From Miltoncostaea oceani (GTDB lineage Bacteria; Actinomycetota; Thermoleophilia; Miltoncostaeales; Miltoncostaeaceae): DNA of 64,000 nt. The stretch is from contig NZ_CP064357.1 in assembly GCF_018141545.1 (NCBI RefSeq), forward strand, positions 124,001 through 188,000, written 5' to 3'. Made by a program: the position numbers and the translations under genes. Positions 11,620 through 19,628 of this stretch are shown piece after piece (the stretch's first letter is position 1; every line of letters starts with the position of its first letter). Under the pieces are notes generated by a model. It was not told the origin of the DNA and did no database searches. It worked only from the letters and a program-made list of their open reading frames with translations.

Positions 11620-11900
11620 GTGGTCAACTCACACCCGCGAAACGCGAGAAGTGAAACGTGCGAGAGCGGTTCACCCGGTACCGCAATGACGCGCGCCGGG
11701 GTTCCTAGCCTTTTGGATAGTGCCGTGGCCGAGCTGCTCCGACATACAGTGGCCCGGCTGATTCGTGGCCCCTCCGAGGGCAGCGATCTCATGTCCAACT
11801 GCCAGCGCCCGTGGAGAGGGAACATCTGCGATTACGTGCCGCGGCCGCGCCGTGCCCTGAACGCCTGGTCTCGTGGCCTCCACCGGCTGTGAGAAGTCGC
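11620..11900. other. Intergenic region upstream of glycosyltransferases
   Basis: About 280 bases between a terminator and the first glycosyltransferase start. The in-frame extension of that gene back to 11811 is Arg/Pro-rich and unlikely to be translated. No repeat or second gene is seen; a promoter is expected here. Confidence 0.4.
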
Positions 11901-13178
11901 GTGTCAGGTCCGACGGAGACACAGCGCGCGGGAGCTGAGGGCCCCGGGCAGCCCCGCGCGGAGGGCCCCCTCGCCTACCTCGTCGCACGGTTCCCGGTCG
12001 TCTCGGAGACGTTCGTGATGAACGAGATCCTGGAGATGGAGCGCCAGGGGGAGCGGGTCGAGCTGCTGCCGCTGCGGGGCTCCCCGGACCCCGTCGTGCA
12101 TGAGGCGGCCGTGGGTCTCGCGCGGAGGGCTCACCGGCCGACGTTGGCCACGGTCCTCGGAGCGCAGCTCCACTGGCTGCGGCGCCGGCCGTGGGCATAC
12201 GCGCGCATGTGGGTGGCGGCCCTTCGCGGCTACGGGCTCCGTCCGCGCGCGTTGGCGTCGTGTCTCTACATCCTCCCGGTCTCCGCGGCTCACGCGAGGA
12301 CGGTCGAGCGGCTCGGCGTCTCCCACGTGCACGCCCACTTCGCGACCCATGCCGCTCTCGGGGCCTGGGTGGTCAAGGCGCTCACCGGGGTCCCGTACAG
12401 CGTCACGGCCCACTCGCACGACCTGACGATGGACTATCCGATGCTCGGGGTGAAGCTCGCTGGCGCGTCGCGGGTCGTCGTCATCTCCGACTACTACCGC
12501 GACTACATCGCCGACGCTCTCCCGGGCCAGGACATGGCGGCGGTCCACGTCATCCGCTGCGGCGTCGACACCAGCCGGCTCTCACCGCGGGAGCCGCGGG
12601 CCGACGCCGGCGTCCCCACCGTCCCCATCGTCGTCTGCCCCGGCCGGCTGGTCCCGATGAAGGGGCACCGCTATCTGCTGGAGGCCCTGAGTCGCCTGCA
12701 GCGCGAGGGTGTCGCACTGCGCGTGGAGATCGCCGGCGGCGGTGCCCTACGGGGCGAGCTCGAGGCGATGGTGCGAGGCCTCGGCCTGGAGGACCGGGTC
12801 TCCTTCCGTGGCCAGCTGACACACGACCGGATGCTCGAGGCGCTCCGCGGAGCCGACATCGTCTGCCTGCCGAGTGTCGTGACCGAGGACGGTGAGCAGG
12901 AGGGGATCCCCGTCGCCCTGATGGAGGCCATGGCCTTCGGCGCGGCGGTCATCAGCACCGACACCTCCGGAGTCGCGGAGCTCGTCCGGGACGACGAGAC
13001 GGGTCTGCTCGTGCCCCCGGGTGACGTCGAGGCCCTCGCCGAGGCCCTGCGCCGCCTCGCGCTCGACCCCGACCTCAGGGCCCGCCTCGGCTCGTCAGGC
13101 CGGCGGATCGTCGAGGAGGGCTACGACCTGCGCACGAACACCGGGCGCCTGCGGACCCTGATCGGGCGCTCATCGTGA
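11901..13178 (+). CDS. Glycosyltransferase family 4 (GT-B), exopolysaccharide type
   Basis: 425 residues. The N-terminal half carries YLVARFPVVSETFVMNEI, the start typical of WcaL/AmsK-like exopolysaccharide glycosyltransferases. The C-terminal half has the GT4 nucleotide-sugar site: PGRLVPMKGHRYLLEAL and, near the end, EGIPVALMEAMAFGAAV with the conserved E-x7-E pattern, then STDTSGVAELV. It would transfer a sugar from a nucleotide donor in the cytoplasm. GTG 11901 has GAGAAG upstream. It is translationally coupled to the next gene by a GTGA overlap, so both probably act on the same polysaccharide. Confidence 0.88.
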   Translation: MSGPTETQRAGAEGPGQPRAEGPLAYLVARFPVVSETFVMNEILEMERQGERVELLPLRGSPDPVVHEAAVGLARRAHRPTLATVLGAQLHWLRRRPWAYARMWVAALRGYGLRPRALASCLYILPVSAAHARTVERLGVSHVHAHFATHAALGAWVVKALTGVPYSVTAHSHDLTMDYPMLGVKLAGASRVVVISDYYRDYIADALPGQDMAAVHVIRCGVDTSRLSPREPRADAGVPTVPIVVCPGRLVPMKGHRYLLEALSRLQREGVALRVEIAGGGALRGELEAMVRGLGLEDRVSFRGQLTHDRMLEALRGADIVCLPSVVTEDGEQEGIPVALMEAMAFGAAVISTDTSGVAELVRDDETGLLVPPGDVEALAEALRRLALDPDLRARLGSSGRRIVEEGYDLRTNTGRLRTLIGRSS

Positions 13179-14230
13179 GGCCGGCAGACGCCGAGGGCGA
13201 TGGTGGCGTCGAGGATCTGACGGTGTCGGTCGTCATCCCGGTGCTCAACGAGGAGCACACGATCGTCCCGCTCCTACGGGCACTCCGCCGCCAGACCTAC
13301 CCGGTCGGGTTGATCGAGGTCGTGATCGCCGACGGTGGGTCGCTCGATGCGACGCGGGAGATGATCCAGGGCTACGCCAGCCGGCACCCTGAGCTCGCGA
13401 TCCGGCTGGAGGAGAACCCATCCGGTTCGGTTCCGGCGGGACTGAACGTCGCGGTGGCTCGGTCATCGGGGGAGATCGTCGTCCGCCTCGACGGCCACTC
13501 GGAGCCCTTCCCGGACTACATCGAGAGGTGCGTCGCCGCCCTGGCCGCGGGCCTCGGGGACAACGTCGGCGGTCGATGGAAGGTCCTGCCGAGCCGGGAA
13601 GGAGCGGTCTCCGCGGCGATCGCCTTCGCAGCGGTCCACACGCTCGGCGCCGGGGATGCGCGCTACCGCACGGGCGGCGAGGCGGGGCCGGTCGACACCG
13701 TCCCCTTCGGCGCCTACCGCCGGTCGACGTTCGAGGCGGTCGGCCCCTACGACGAGACGCTCCTCGCCAACGAGGACTACGAGTGGAACGTCCGCCTGCG
13801 CGCCTCAGGTGGGTGCGTCTGGTTCGACGGGGACATCCAGTGCGTCTACCGACCCCGCGAGACCTACCGGGCACTGGGGCGCCAGTACTTCCGCTACGGC
13901 TTCTGGAAGTTCCGGATGCTGCTCGGCGCGCCCGAGAGCATGCGGCTGAGGCAAGCCGCGCCGCCGGCGGCGCTCATGCTCGCCGCAACCCTGGGAGTCG
14001 CCTCTCGCCGCCGACCGCTCGCCCGTGTCGCGCTCGGGACGCTGGCGGGCGCCTACACGGCAGCACTCGGGCGCGCCGGCCTCGCGGCCAGTCAGGGGAC
14101 CGGCGACCGCCAGCTCACCGCCGGCGTCCCGGTCGCCTTGGCGACGATGCACCTGTCCTGGGCGACCGGGTTCCTGAGCAGCGGACTCCTCGAGACGGTG
14201 CGAAGGATGCCGCGGCCGAGCGAGCGGTGA
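13175..14230 (+). CDS. Glycosyltransferase family 2 (ExoA-like)
   Basis: 351 residues. The GT-A start SVVIPVLNEEHTIVPLLRAL, ADGGSLDATREM and VRLDGHSEPFPDYIE (DxD-like) mark a family 2 enzyme; GGRWKV, VDTVPFGAYRRSTF and NEDYEWNVRLR are typical of ExoA-like succinoglycan transferases. The C-terminal 110 residues contain hydrophobic segments (AALMLAATLGVAS; VALATMHLSWATGFL) suggesting membrane attachment. It starts at GTG 13175, overlapping the stop of the family 4 enzyme, so the two form an operon for a surface polysaccharide. Confidence 0.88.
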   Translation: MRPADAEGDGGVEDLTVSVVIPVLNEEHTIVPLLRALRRQTYPVGLIEVVIADGGSLDATREMIQGYASRHPELAIRLEENPSGSVPAGLNVAVARSSGEIVVRLDGHSEPFPDYIERCVAALAAGLGDNVGGRWKVLPSREGAVSAAIAFAAVHTLGAGDARYRTGGEAGPVDTVPFGAYRRSTFEAVGPYDETLLANEDYEWNVRLRASGGCVWFDGDIQCVYRPRETYRALGRQYFRYGFWKFRMLLGAPESMRLRQAAPPAALMLAATLGVASRRRPLARVALGTLAGAYTAALGRAGLAASQGTGDRQLTAGVPVALATMHLSWATGFLSSGLLETVRRMPRPSER

Positions 14231-14443
14231 CGCAAGGGCTCCGGTTCCGGCAATCGAGCGTTTCCGTTGTCAGCGGAGATGGGCTCTTTCTGGAGTCTCC
14301 TGCCGGGTCCGGGATGACGCCCCAGGGTGTCCTGTCCGTCGCGCCCCCTAACCTCTTCTGGGAGCGACCCATGGCCGATGTCGCGCTGACATCCGCCGGT
14401 CGACATCTCAGGCTATCCGGCCATCGCCACAGAGGAGCATCGG

Positions 14444-15307
14444 ATGTCGAGGATGGCGGAGGCTTCAGAGGAAGGACTCGCCAACGGGGAGCATGGCGGC
14501 CCCTCAGCGGTCTTCCTGCGGTCGCCGGCGGAGGCCGACCGCATGCTCGCGACTCTCGAGCATGAGGACCTGTTCGCCTCCTCATGCATGAAGGATCAGC
14601 AGCCGGGGGATCGCGCCGTCATCTACGAGACCGGCCGCGAGGGCGCTGGCCTCGTCGCCTGGGTGGACATCGTCAGCCCCGCCGCTCCGAGCGAGCAGTT
14701 CGGCTTCGTCGCCCAGTGCTCCATCCATCGAGCTGAGCCGTCGGTTCCGCGGAGCGCCCTGATGGCGGACCCTGACCTCGCGCCGATCTTCCGATCCATC
14801 ATCGGCCGGCGGTGGCTGCCACCACAGGCGCGCGCGGCGATCGTGCGCCTGTCCCCTCCACCGGCCTTCCGGTGGGTGGCGATGGACGAGGACTGGGACA
14901 TCGCCGCCGGCTGGACCCCCGCTGATCCGGGAAACCCCTGGGGCCTCGAGTCCAGCATGCAGGCCGCGATCGCCCGCGACCCGGCCGCGCGCGCCGCGCT
15001 CGGGCTCGGGGACGACCCGGTGCCCGAGGTCCGCTCCGGCGACCGCCGCGATCGCTACGACCTCCTCTCAGACGGAGTCGTCGCCGAGCTGAAGATCGCC
15101 GCGGACCAGGGTGTGATGGAGCAGCTCGACCGCTACCTGGCGACGCTGCAGCGCGAGCGGCCGCGCGATGGGGGTTGGGTGGGCCGCATCGTCTTCTGCC
15201 GCTTCGCCACCCGGTGCCTGGTCTCCCTCGTCGAACAGCGAGGAGACGTCGAGCTCTGGCGATGCGTTCGCGAGGGCGAGTCCCCGACCCTCGAGCGCGT
15301 CGCATAG
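14444..15307 (+). CDS. PUA/EVE-like domain fused to NucS-like PD-(D/E)xK nuclease
   Basis: 287 residues. The N-terminal half (about 15-150) has KDQQPGDRAVIYETGREGAG and LVAWVDIVSP, resembling the PUA-like EVE/ASCH fold that recognises modified bases. The C-terminal half has DRYDLLSDGVVAELKIAAD, the D-x(n)-ExK nuclease core of NucS/DUF91-type enzymes, followed by the Q-x2-RYL helix (MEQLDRYLATLQ) and GRIVFCRF. An endonuclease reading modified or mismatched DNA is inferred from this arrangement, not shown. GAGGAG lies six bases before ATG 14444. It is followed after five bases by a small gene and then by the repeat array. Confidence 0.65.
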   Translation: MSRMAEASEEGLANGEHGGPSAVFLRSPAEADRMLATLEHEDLFASSCMKDQQPGDRAVIYETGREGAGLVAWVDIVSPAAPSEQFGFVAQCSIHRAEPSVPRSALMADPDLAPIFRSIIGRRWLPPQARAAIVRLSPPPAFRWVAMDEDWDIAAGWTPADPGNPWGLESSMQAAIARDPAARAALGLGDDPVPEVRSGDRRDRYDLLSDGVVAELKIAADQGVMEQLDRYLATLQRERPRDGGWVGRIVFCRFATRCLVSLVEQRGDVELWRCVREGESPTLERVA

Positions 15308-15312
15308 CCGGG

Positions 15313-15549
15313 GTGGCCGGCGTCGACACCCTGACGCGGACCCTCCTCATCCGGCACCGTGAATCCGCTGGTTCCTGGGAAGTGGCGCGCCCTGGTCAGA
15401 GTGCCGCGGCAGTCCCGTTTCGTAGCCACGGCGCCGCGCTCGACCACGCCGAGCAGCGCATGCGTCTGAGCGGGGGAGTGATCATCGTCCTCGGCCCCGA
15501 TGGGACTGAGCTGACCCGCCACACAGTTCCTCCGCAGCCGCCCTACTGA
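15313..15549 (+). CDS. DUF2188-like small protein
   Basis: 78 residues from GTG 15313, five bases after the nuclease stop and so probably coupled to it. RESAGSWEVARPGQSAAAVPF, then HGAALDHAEQRM and IIVLGPDGTELTRHTV follow the DUF2188 pattern (tryptophan strand, helix, then a strand with GPDG turn). The role of that family is unknown. The ribosome binding site is weak, which fits translational coupling. Confidence 0.55.
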   Translation: MAGVDTLTRTLLIRHRESAGSWEVARPGQSAAAVPFRSHGAALDHAEQRMRLSGGVIIVLGPDGTELTRHTVPPQPPY

Positions 15550-15557
15550 CGAGACGG

Positions 15558-16063
15558 GTGGGCGCGGGGCCACAGGCCTCGGTGGGTGGAGGGCCACAGT
15601 CAGAGTGGGTGCAGGGCCACAGGCGCCGGTGGGTGCGGGGCCATAGCGGCGGTGGGTCCAGGGCCACAGCCCCGGTGGGCGCGGGGCCACAGTCGAGGTG
15701 GGCACAAGGCCACAGGCGAAGTGGGCATAAGGCCACAGGCGGCACCAGGCCCCCGCTCTGGCGAGGGGATCAGGCGGAGGGTGGGCGCAGCCCCACAGCT
15801 CGAGGAGGCCGGCCGGCGGGTGAGGGGCTCGCGCATCCAGCGGAGTCTCCTCAGAGTGGGCGCAGGGCCATAGAACGGCGCCGCGAGGGGCCTCCCGGTG
15901 GGTCCAGGGCCACAGGGGGAGCGCACGAGGCCCCGTCCGGATCCCCTTCGCGGGCCGCGTGGGCCCACCGCCCACCGTTCTCGGGGGCCGGACCCACCGC
16001 GCTATGGCCCTCGGCACACCGTCCTGTGGGGTCGCGCCCACCGGTCTGTGGCCTTCCGCCCAC
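15558..16063. repeat. Iteron-like array: 11 forward and 5 inverted copies
   Basis: An 18-bp motif with consensus GTGGGYGCRGGGCCACAG recurs. Forward copies start at 15558, 15582, 15605, 15629, 15652, 15675, 15698, 15721 (23-24 bp period), then 15781, 15856 and 15898. Inverted copies lie at 15958, 15980, 16002, 16024 and 16046 (22-bp period); the two outer ones are degenerate. The period is not a multiple of three and copies vary in all frames, so this is not coding. Regular spacing near two helical turns, directly upstream of a ribbon-helix-helix gene and an initiator-like gene, fits an iteron origin (oriV) or a plasmid centromere. Confidence 0.85.
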
Positions 16064-16277
16064 CGGCGCCCCCTGGTTTTCCCTGCAACGGAAGGGGATG
16101 TGGCGGACGCCCATGGTTTCCAGGGTCTCCATGGTCCTCAAGGTTCTTCCCGGCGCGGGAAGGACTGATCGGGGGTGGAACCACGACACCACGCACCCGT
16201 GCGTCCACGGACGAAAGGACGCACGGCCTCGACGGCGAATAGGGGACCGGACACCGTCTCCTCCAGGAGGTCAGCAC
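16064..16277. promoter_or_regulatory. Control region between the array and the rep operon
   Basis: About 210 bases, locally a little less GC-rich than the array. It contains CCATGGT twice (about 16111 and 16128), a CTTCCCG/CGGGAAG palindrome near 16146-16162, a strong hairpin at 16197-16226 and finally AGGAGG seven bases before GTG 16278. It likely holds the operon promoter and, if this is an origin, a melting region; the exact promoter elements cannot be fixed. Confidence 0.5.
16197..16226 (+). promoter_or_regulatory. Perfect hairpin in the rep-operon leader
   Basis: CCGTGCGTCC pairs perfectly with GGACGCACGG around a 10-base loop (ACGGACGAAA). It lies 51 bases before the ribbon-helix-helix start. 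It could be an attenuator, a single-strand initiation site or an operator; nothing decides between these. Confidence 0.55.
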
Positions 16278-16571
16278 GTGGCACAGCAGGCCAGCGTCTC
16301 CCCGATAGCCGTCCTGACCGAGTCGGGGGATGGCACGCTGCGCGAGCGGCTCGCCGCGGCCGATCAGAGCACCGTCGTCAACTTCAACGTGCGGATGCGA
16401 CCGCCGCTGCATGAGGCCCTCCAGGTGATCCAGACGCGCCTGCGGCTCTCCGGTGTCCGCTGCAACCGCGTCGATCTGGTCGAGCTCGCCCTGCTCGAGC
16501 TGCTGGAGACCCCGATCGAGGAACTCCCCCAGAGGCTCGCCGGCTTTCCGGCCCGCGGGGAGGAGCGATGA
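16278..16571 (+). CDS. Ribbon-helix-helix protein of the rep operon
   Basis: 97 residues from GTG 16278, with AGGAGG at ideal spacing. The middle has a short strand (VVNFNVRMRPP) followed by two helices (LHEALQVIQTRLRLSG, then CNRVDLVELALLELLE), the order of MetJ/Arc/CopG-type DNA-binding domains. Such proteins control copy number or act as centromere-binding partition factors on plasmids. The stop overlaps the next start by ATGA, so it is made together with the initiator-like protein. It could bind the array upstream. Confidence 0.6.
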   Translation: MAQQASVSPIAVLTESGDGTLRERLAAADQSTVVNFNVRMRPPLHEALQVIQTRLRLSGVRCNRVDLVELALLELLETPIEELPQRLAGFPARGEER

Positions 16572-17605
16572 GCGCACGCCCCGCAGCGGAGCAGACGGTG
16601 CTCGCCGAGCTCGTGGACGCCGACGGCCAGCCCTTCGAGGTCGTCGAGGCTCCCGAGGCGAGTGCGCGGGTGCCCCGCTCTCTTCGTGACCGCGTCGCCG
16701 AGCTCGCCGCCCGAGCGGATGAACCGGCGCCCGCCGGGCCGCGCCCGGCGCCCGCGCCCGCCGCGACGTCGTCCCGGAGCACCAGCCAGCCGAGCTTCAT
16801 CGTCGCCCGGCTCCTCGCCGAGCGTGGGTTCTGGTCGCTGACCCCCGCGCTCCAGCAGGAGTTCGCCGTCGACGATCTGCGCGGGACCCTCGAGGTGATC
16901 CCCTCCCAGCGGGGACTCTCCGGCGGCCGTGAGCGGATCGTCTTCCACGGCCTCGTCTCGCTCTGGGCCGAGGGCCCACGCGACCTGCCTGAGGTGACGA
17001 CGAGCTTCCATGCACTCGCCCAGCGGCTCGGCTGGTCCTGGGGTGGGAGGACCTCCGCGGACATCGCCAGCGCCCTCGAGCTGCTGACGCTGACCGGCTA
17101 CAAGTTCGTCGGCGAGGCGGAGCCCGGCCCGTTCTCGGACATGTTCACCCTCGTCCAGCGGGTGATCACCTGGAAGGGGCCGGCGAGGAGCTCGAACCGT
17201 CACGTGCGGATCGTCTTCAACGAAGCGATCTTCGACTACCTCTCGGACCGCAGCGTCATCCGGCGACTGGACTACGGCGCCGTCAGCCAGATCAAGCCCC
17301 AGCAGCAGCTCGCGCAGGCCCTCCTATTCTTCCTCGACGCCCAGCCCGGCCATCGGCCCCAGCCCGGCGATCGCCTCGAGCGGATCGAGCGCCTCGTCGA
17401 CGGCCGGCTCGCCGCCACCCTCGGCGTCAAGCCCGTCCTCAAGGAGTTCCACCGGCTCCTGCGCACCGCCTGCGCGACGGTCGAGAACGCCTCCGCGCGC
17501 TACGAGCGGGTCTCGATGGAGCCGCGTCGGGCTCAGCGGTTCGCCCGCAACGAACCGCGCTACCTCCTCGTGGCGGTGCGGAACCGGATGATCAAGCTCC
17601 CCTAG
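16568..17605 (+). CDS. Putative plasmid-type replication initiator
   Basis: 345 residues. After a Pro/Ala-rich linker (about 55-75), the body resembles initiators of the RPA/TrfA-like winged-helix class: FHALAQRLGWSWGGRTSADI with LELLTLTGYKF (first domain), HVRIVFNEAIFDYLSDRSV with LDYGAVSQIKPQQQLAQALLFFL (second winged-helix with its long recognition helix), then LGVKPVLKEFHRLLRTAC. Coupling to a ribbon-helix-helix gene and the repeat array upstream support an iteron-binding role. The family assignment is by pattern only; no partition ATPase is in the window. Confidence 0.55.
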   Translation: MSARPAAEQTVLAELVDADGQPFEVVEAPEASARVPRSLRDRVAELAARADEPAPAGPRPAPAPAATSSRSTSQPSFIVARLLAERGFWSLTPALQQEFAVDDLRGTLEVIPSQRGLSGGRERIVFHGLVSLWAEGPRDLPEVTTSFHALAQRLGWSWGGRTSADIASALELLTLTGYKFVGEAEPGPFSDMFTLVQRVITWKGPARSSNRHVRIVFNEAIFDYLSDRSVIRRLDYGAVSQIKPQQQLAQALLFFLDAQPGHRPQPGDRLERIERLVDGRLAATLGVKPVLKEFHRLLRTACATVENASARYERVSMEPRRAQRFARNEPRYLLVAVRNRMIKLP

Positions 17606-17870
17606 GGCTGACCACCTTCTCGAGGAAACTCCGCAGAGGCGACGGTGCTCATCGACCGAGGTCCACGCTGGACGCAGACGGCGCAAGAGCGGTTGCGATC
17701 CGAAGGTCGAGTTGGATCGAGGAGCCCGGGAAGGCCGTCGATCGCGGCCGGCCGCGAGCTCGACCTCGATGGAGAAGCTGCGGGACAGCGGCGGCCCGAG
17801 TCAGTCGCGGATAAACGGTCGCCACGCCGCTAAGCGTGGGCTCATCCGGTCGGTTGTAGGATCCACGTCC

Positions 17871-18077
17871 ATGACCGAGATCCGTAGCAAGACCGAGTGG
17901 GTGAACGCGGCGCAGCTTCGCGGCAACGCCATCGACACCGACGGATTAGCGAAGAAGATCGACGCGACCATTGAGCGTTTGAGTGCCGGACGCGGAGATC
18001 GCGTCGTGACGATCAGCGTCGCCGTGGCCGGGGCTGGCTACTCTGCGCTGGTGACCGTGTGCTGGAAGGAACCGTAG
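17871..18077 (+). CDS. Small hypothetical protein
   Basis: 68 residues from ATG 17871 with AGGA nine bases upstream. Sequence features: WVNAAQLRGNAIDTDGLAKKIDATIERLSAGRG, then a hydrophobic strand pair (RVVTISVAVAGAGYSALVTVCW). No family recognised. It lies downstream of the initiator-like gene after a small CCACGC/GCGTGG hairpin near 17823-17839, and could belong to the same mobile or plasmid module. Confidence 0.5.
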   Translation: MTEIRSKTEWVNAAQLRGNAIDTDGLAKKIDATIERLSAGRGDRVVTISVAVAGAGYSALVTVCWKEP

Positions 18078-18418
18078 AAGGCGCACAGCGATCGGGCGAA
18101 GGCGGGCAGCGGAAGCCACGCTGGCCGAAGCTCTGAAGGCCGGTGTCCCCAGTCGCTTACACGGACTACGGACAGATAGCGCGAGATGGGGGATCGGCCC
18201 GAGCAAGGTCCTCCATCGATTCCCGGGACCAGAGAAGCTCCGAGATGCCCGCCCTGCTGCGCGCCTCGGGCTCGAGGGGCCACGAGCAGACGCCCCTGGC
18301 AAGCACCTGCCAGCTCGAGCTGATCCCGCTGGGCAGAACTGTCCGCGCGTATAGGAGCCGGGAGCCCCTCTCACAAGGGATGCTTCCGCGCAGGTCCCAC
18401 GGGCGATGAGGAGCCTCC
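18078..18418. other. Gene-free stretch
   Basis: About 340 bases. No frame with credible composition or ribosome binding site is seen. The end carries GAGGAG before the secreted-protein start at 18419. Confidence 0.4.
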
Positions 18419-19387
18419 TTGCGAACAGGTCACCGACGGCGGGCGCTGCTGCTCCTGGCTCTCGGGCTCGGCGCGGCGGTTCTCCCGTCTCCGTCTCTCG
18501 GCGCGAGCTCGGCGACGATCGCTGATGGGGCTTCGGACGGCGCCCCCGGGTCTCCGGAGATCCAGCAGTTGAAGATCGACTCGAACGAGGCGGGGGAGTT
18601 CGCGGTCCAGTTCAAGCTCGAGGAGGCCCTCGCTGAGGCGATCGGGGATGGCCAGGAGTTCGGATCCCTGAGCGTCTACCTCGACCTCGACAACAACCCC
18701 GCGACCACTGGCCCCGAGCCCCGGCTGGTGCCGGGCGCGGAGGTCTTCGTTTGGGTCTACAACAACGGGTCGTCGATCTCCGGGGACATCGAGAGCATCG
18801 CCTTGCTCGACAGCTTCAGCTCCGACCCGACCACGGACCTGGCGACCTGGAGGGTCTCCGACCTGCGACACCTGGGCATGGTTCCGGGGCAGACCATCGG
18901 CGTGAGGGCGTTCTCGACCGGTAATGAGTCGGCAGGGGACCCGAGGGACTTCGTCCCGAACATGGACGCCCGAGGGAACCCGGTCTGGTTCTCCTACCAG
19001 GTGAGTACCGCCGCCCCGCCGCCACCGCCCGCCGCCCCGGTCGCGGCCCCGATCACCGTCGCTCCCCCTCCGCTGATCTCGTCTCCGGGGAGGAGGCCGA
19101 TCTCCGGCAGTCCCCTGAAGCTCTCCTACCGCGCCGGCAAGGTGAGCGCGCAGTTCGGGTGGAGCCGGGCGAGCGCGCGTGTCAAGTGGTCCCTCAATCT
19201 CAGCGCCCGGGTCCAGGGGAAGCTCAGGAAGAAGACCATCAGCGGGTCCCTCCAGAGCGCCGCGGCTGGCGTGAAGAGGACGACCGCCTTCACGGTTCCG
19301 GTCGGTACCCGCATCCAAGGTCGCCTCACCGTGAGAAGCGGGTCCAGCAGCTTCACCCGGTCGGTCTTCGTCACGCGTCGTCGCTGA
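18419..19387 (+). CDS. Secreted protein of unknown function
   Basis: 322 residues from TTG 18419, preceded by GAGGAG. A Sec signal (RRRALLLLALGLGAAVLPSPSLGA) leads to a beta-rich domain with LSVYLDLDNNPATTG, VPGAEVFVWVYNN and VPGQTIGVRAFSTG, a pattern seen in secreted domains that describe acidic, possibly calcium-binding loops. A proline-rich linker (about 200-225) separates it from a basic, beta-rich C-terminus with alternating SGSL/SARV motifs. No enzymatic motif is visible. A hairpin follows. Confidence 0.72.
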   Translation: MRTGHRRRALLLLALGLGAAVLPSPSLGASSATIADGASDGAPGSPEIQQLKIDSNEAGEFAVQFKLEEALAEAIGDGQEFGSLSVYLDLDNNPATTGPEPRLVPGAEVFVWVYNNGSSISGDIESIALLDSFSSDPTTDLATWRVSDLRHLGMVPGQTIGVRAFSTGNESAGDPRDFVPNMDARGNPVWFSYQVSTAAPPPPPAAPVAAPITVAPPPLISSPGRRPISGSPLKLSYRAGKVSAQFGWSRASARVKWSLNLSARVQGKLRKKTISGSLQSAAAGVKRTTAFTVPVGTRIQGRLTVRSGSSSFTRSVFVTRRR

Positions 19388-19401
19388 CGCACGCTCCAAC
19401 A

Positions 19402-19446
19402 GCTCCGGGTCTCTACTCCTCGACGAGGGGCTGACAGGCCCGGAGC
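19402..19446 (+). terminator. Probable terminator hairpin
   Basis: GCTCCGGG at 19402-19409 pairs with CCCGGAGC at 19439-19446, with a second small stem (CCTCG/CGAGG) inside. It begins 14 bases after the secreted-protein stop. Confidence 0.5.
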
Positions 19447-19628
19447 GCCGTTCTCCTAGAGGGCGCGCTCCCTAGCGCGGCGGCGGGACCCCGGGGATGG
19501 GAAAGCCGGCGCGGAGTGCGATTCCGAGCGCCGGCCTCGGCTGTTCCACGGCTGCCTCGGGCAGATGTCCTTTGCGGCGGAGGGGAAACCGGCGGGCGCT
19601 CCCCAGACCGGGCCTAGGATCGCCCGCG

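Noticed and set aside
15558-15738. CRISPR array
   Set aside because: The gaps between repeats are only 5-6 bases, far too short for spacers, and no cas genes are present.
15558-16571. Long open frame across the repeat array with MGAGPQ/VGGGPQ-type peptide repeats
   Set aside because: The peptide repeat is a by-product of the DNA repeat; the period varies between 22, 23 and 24 bases so the frame is not preserved, and the downstream part has its own GTG with a strong AGGAGG.
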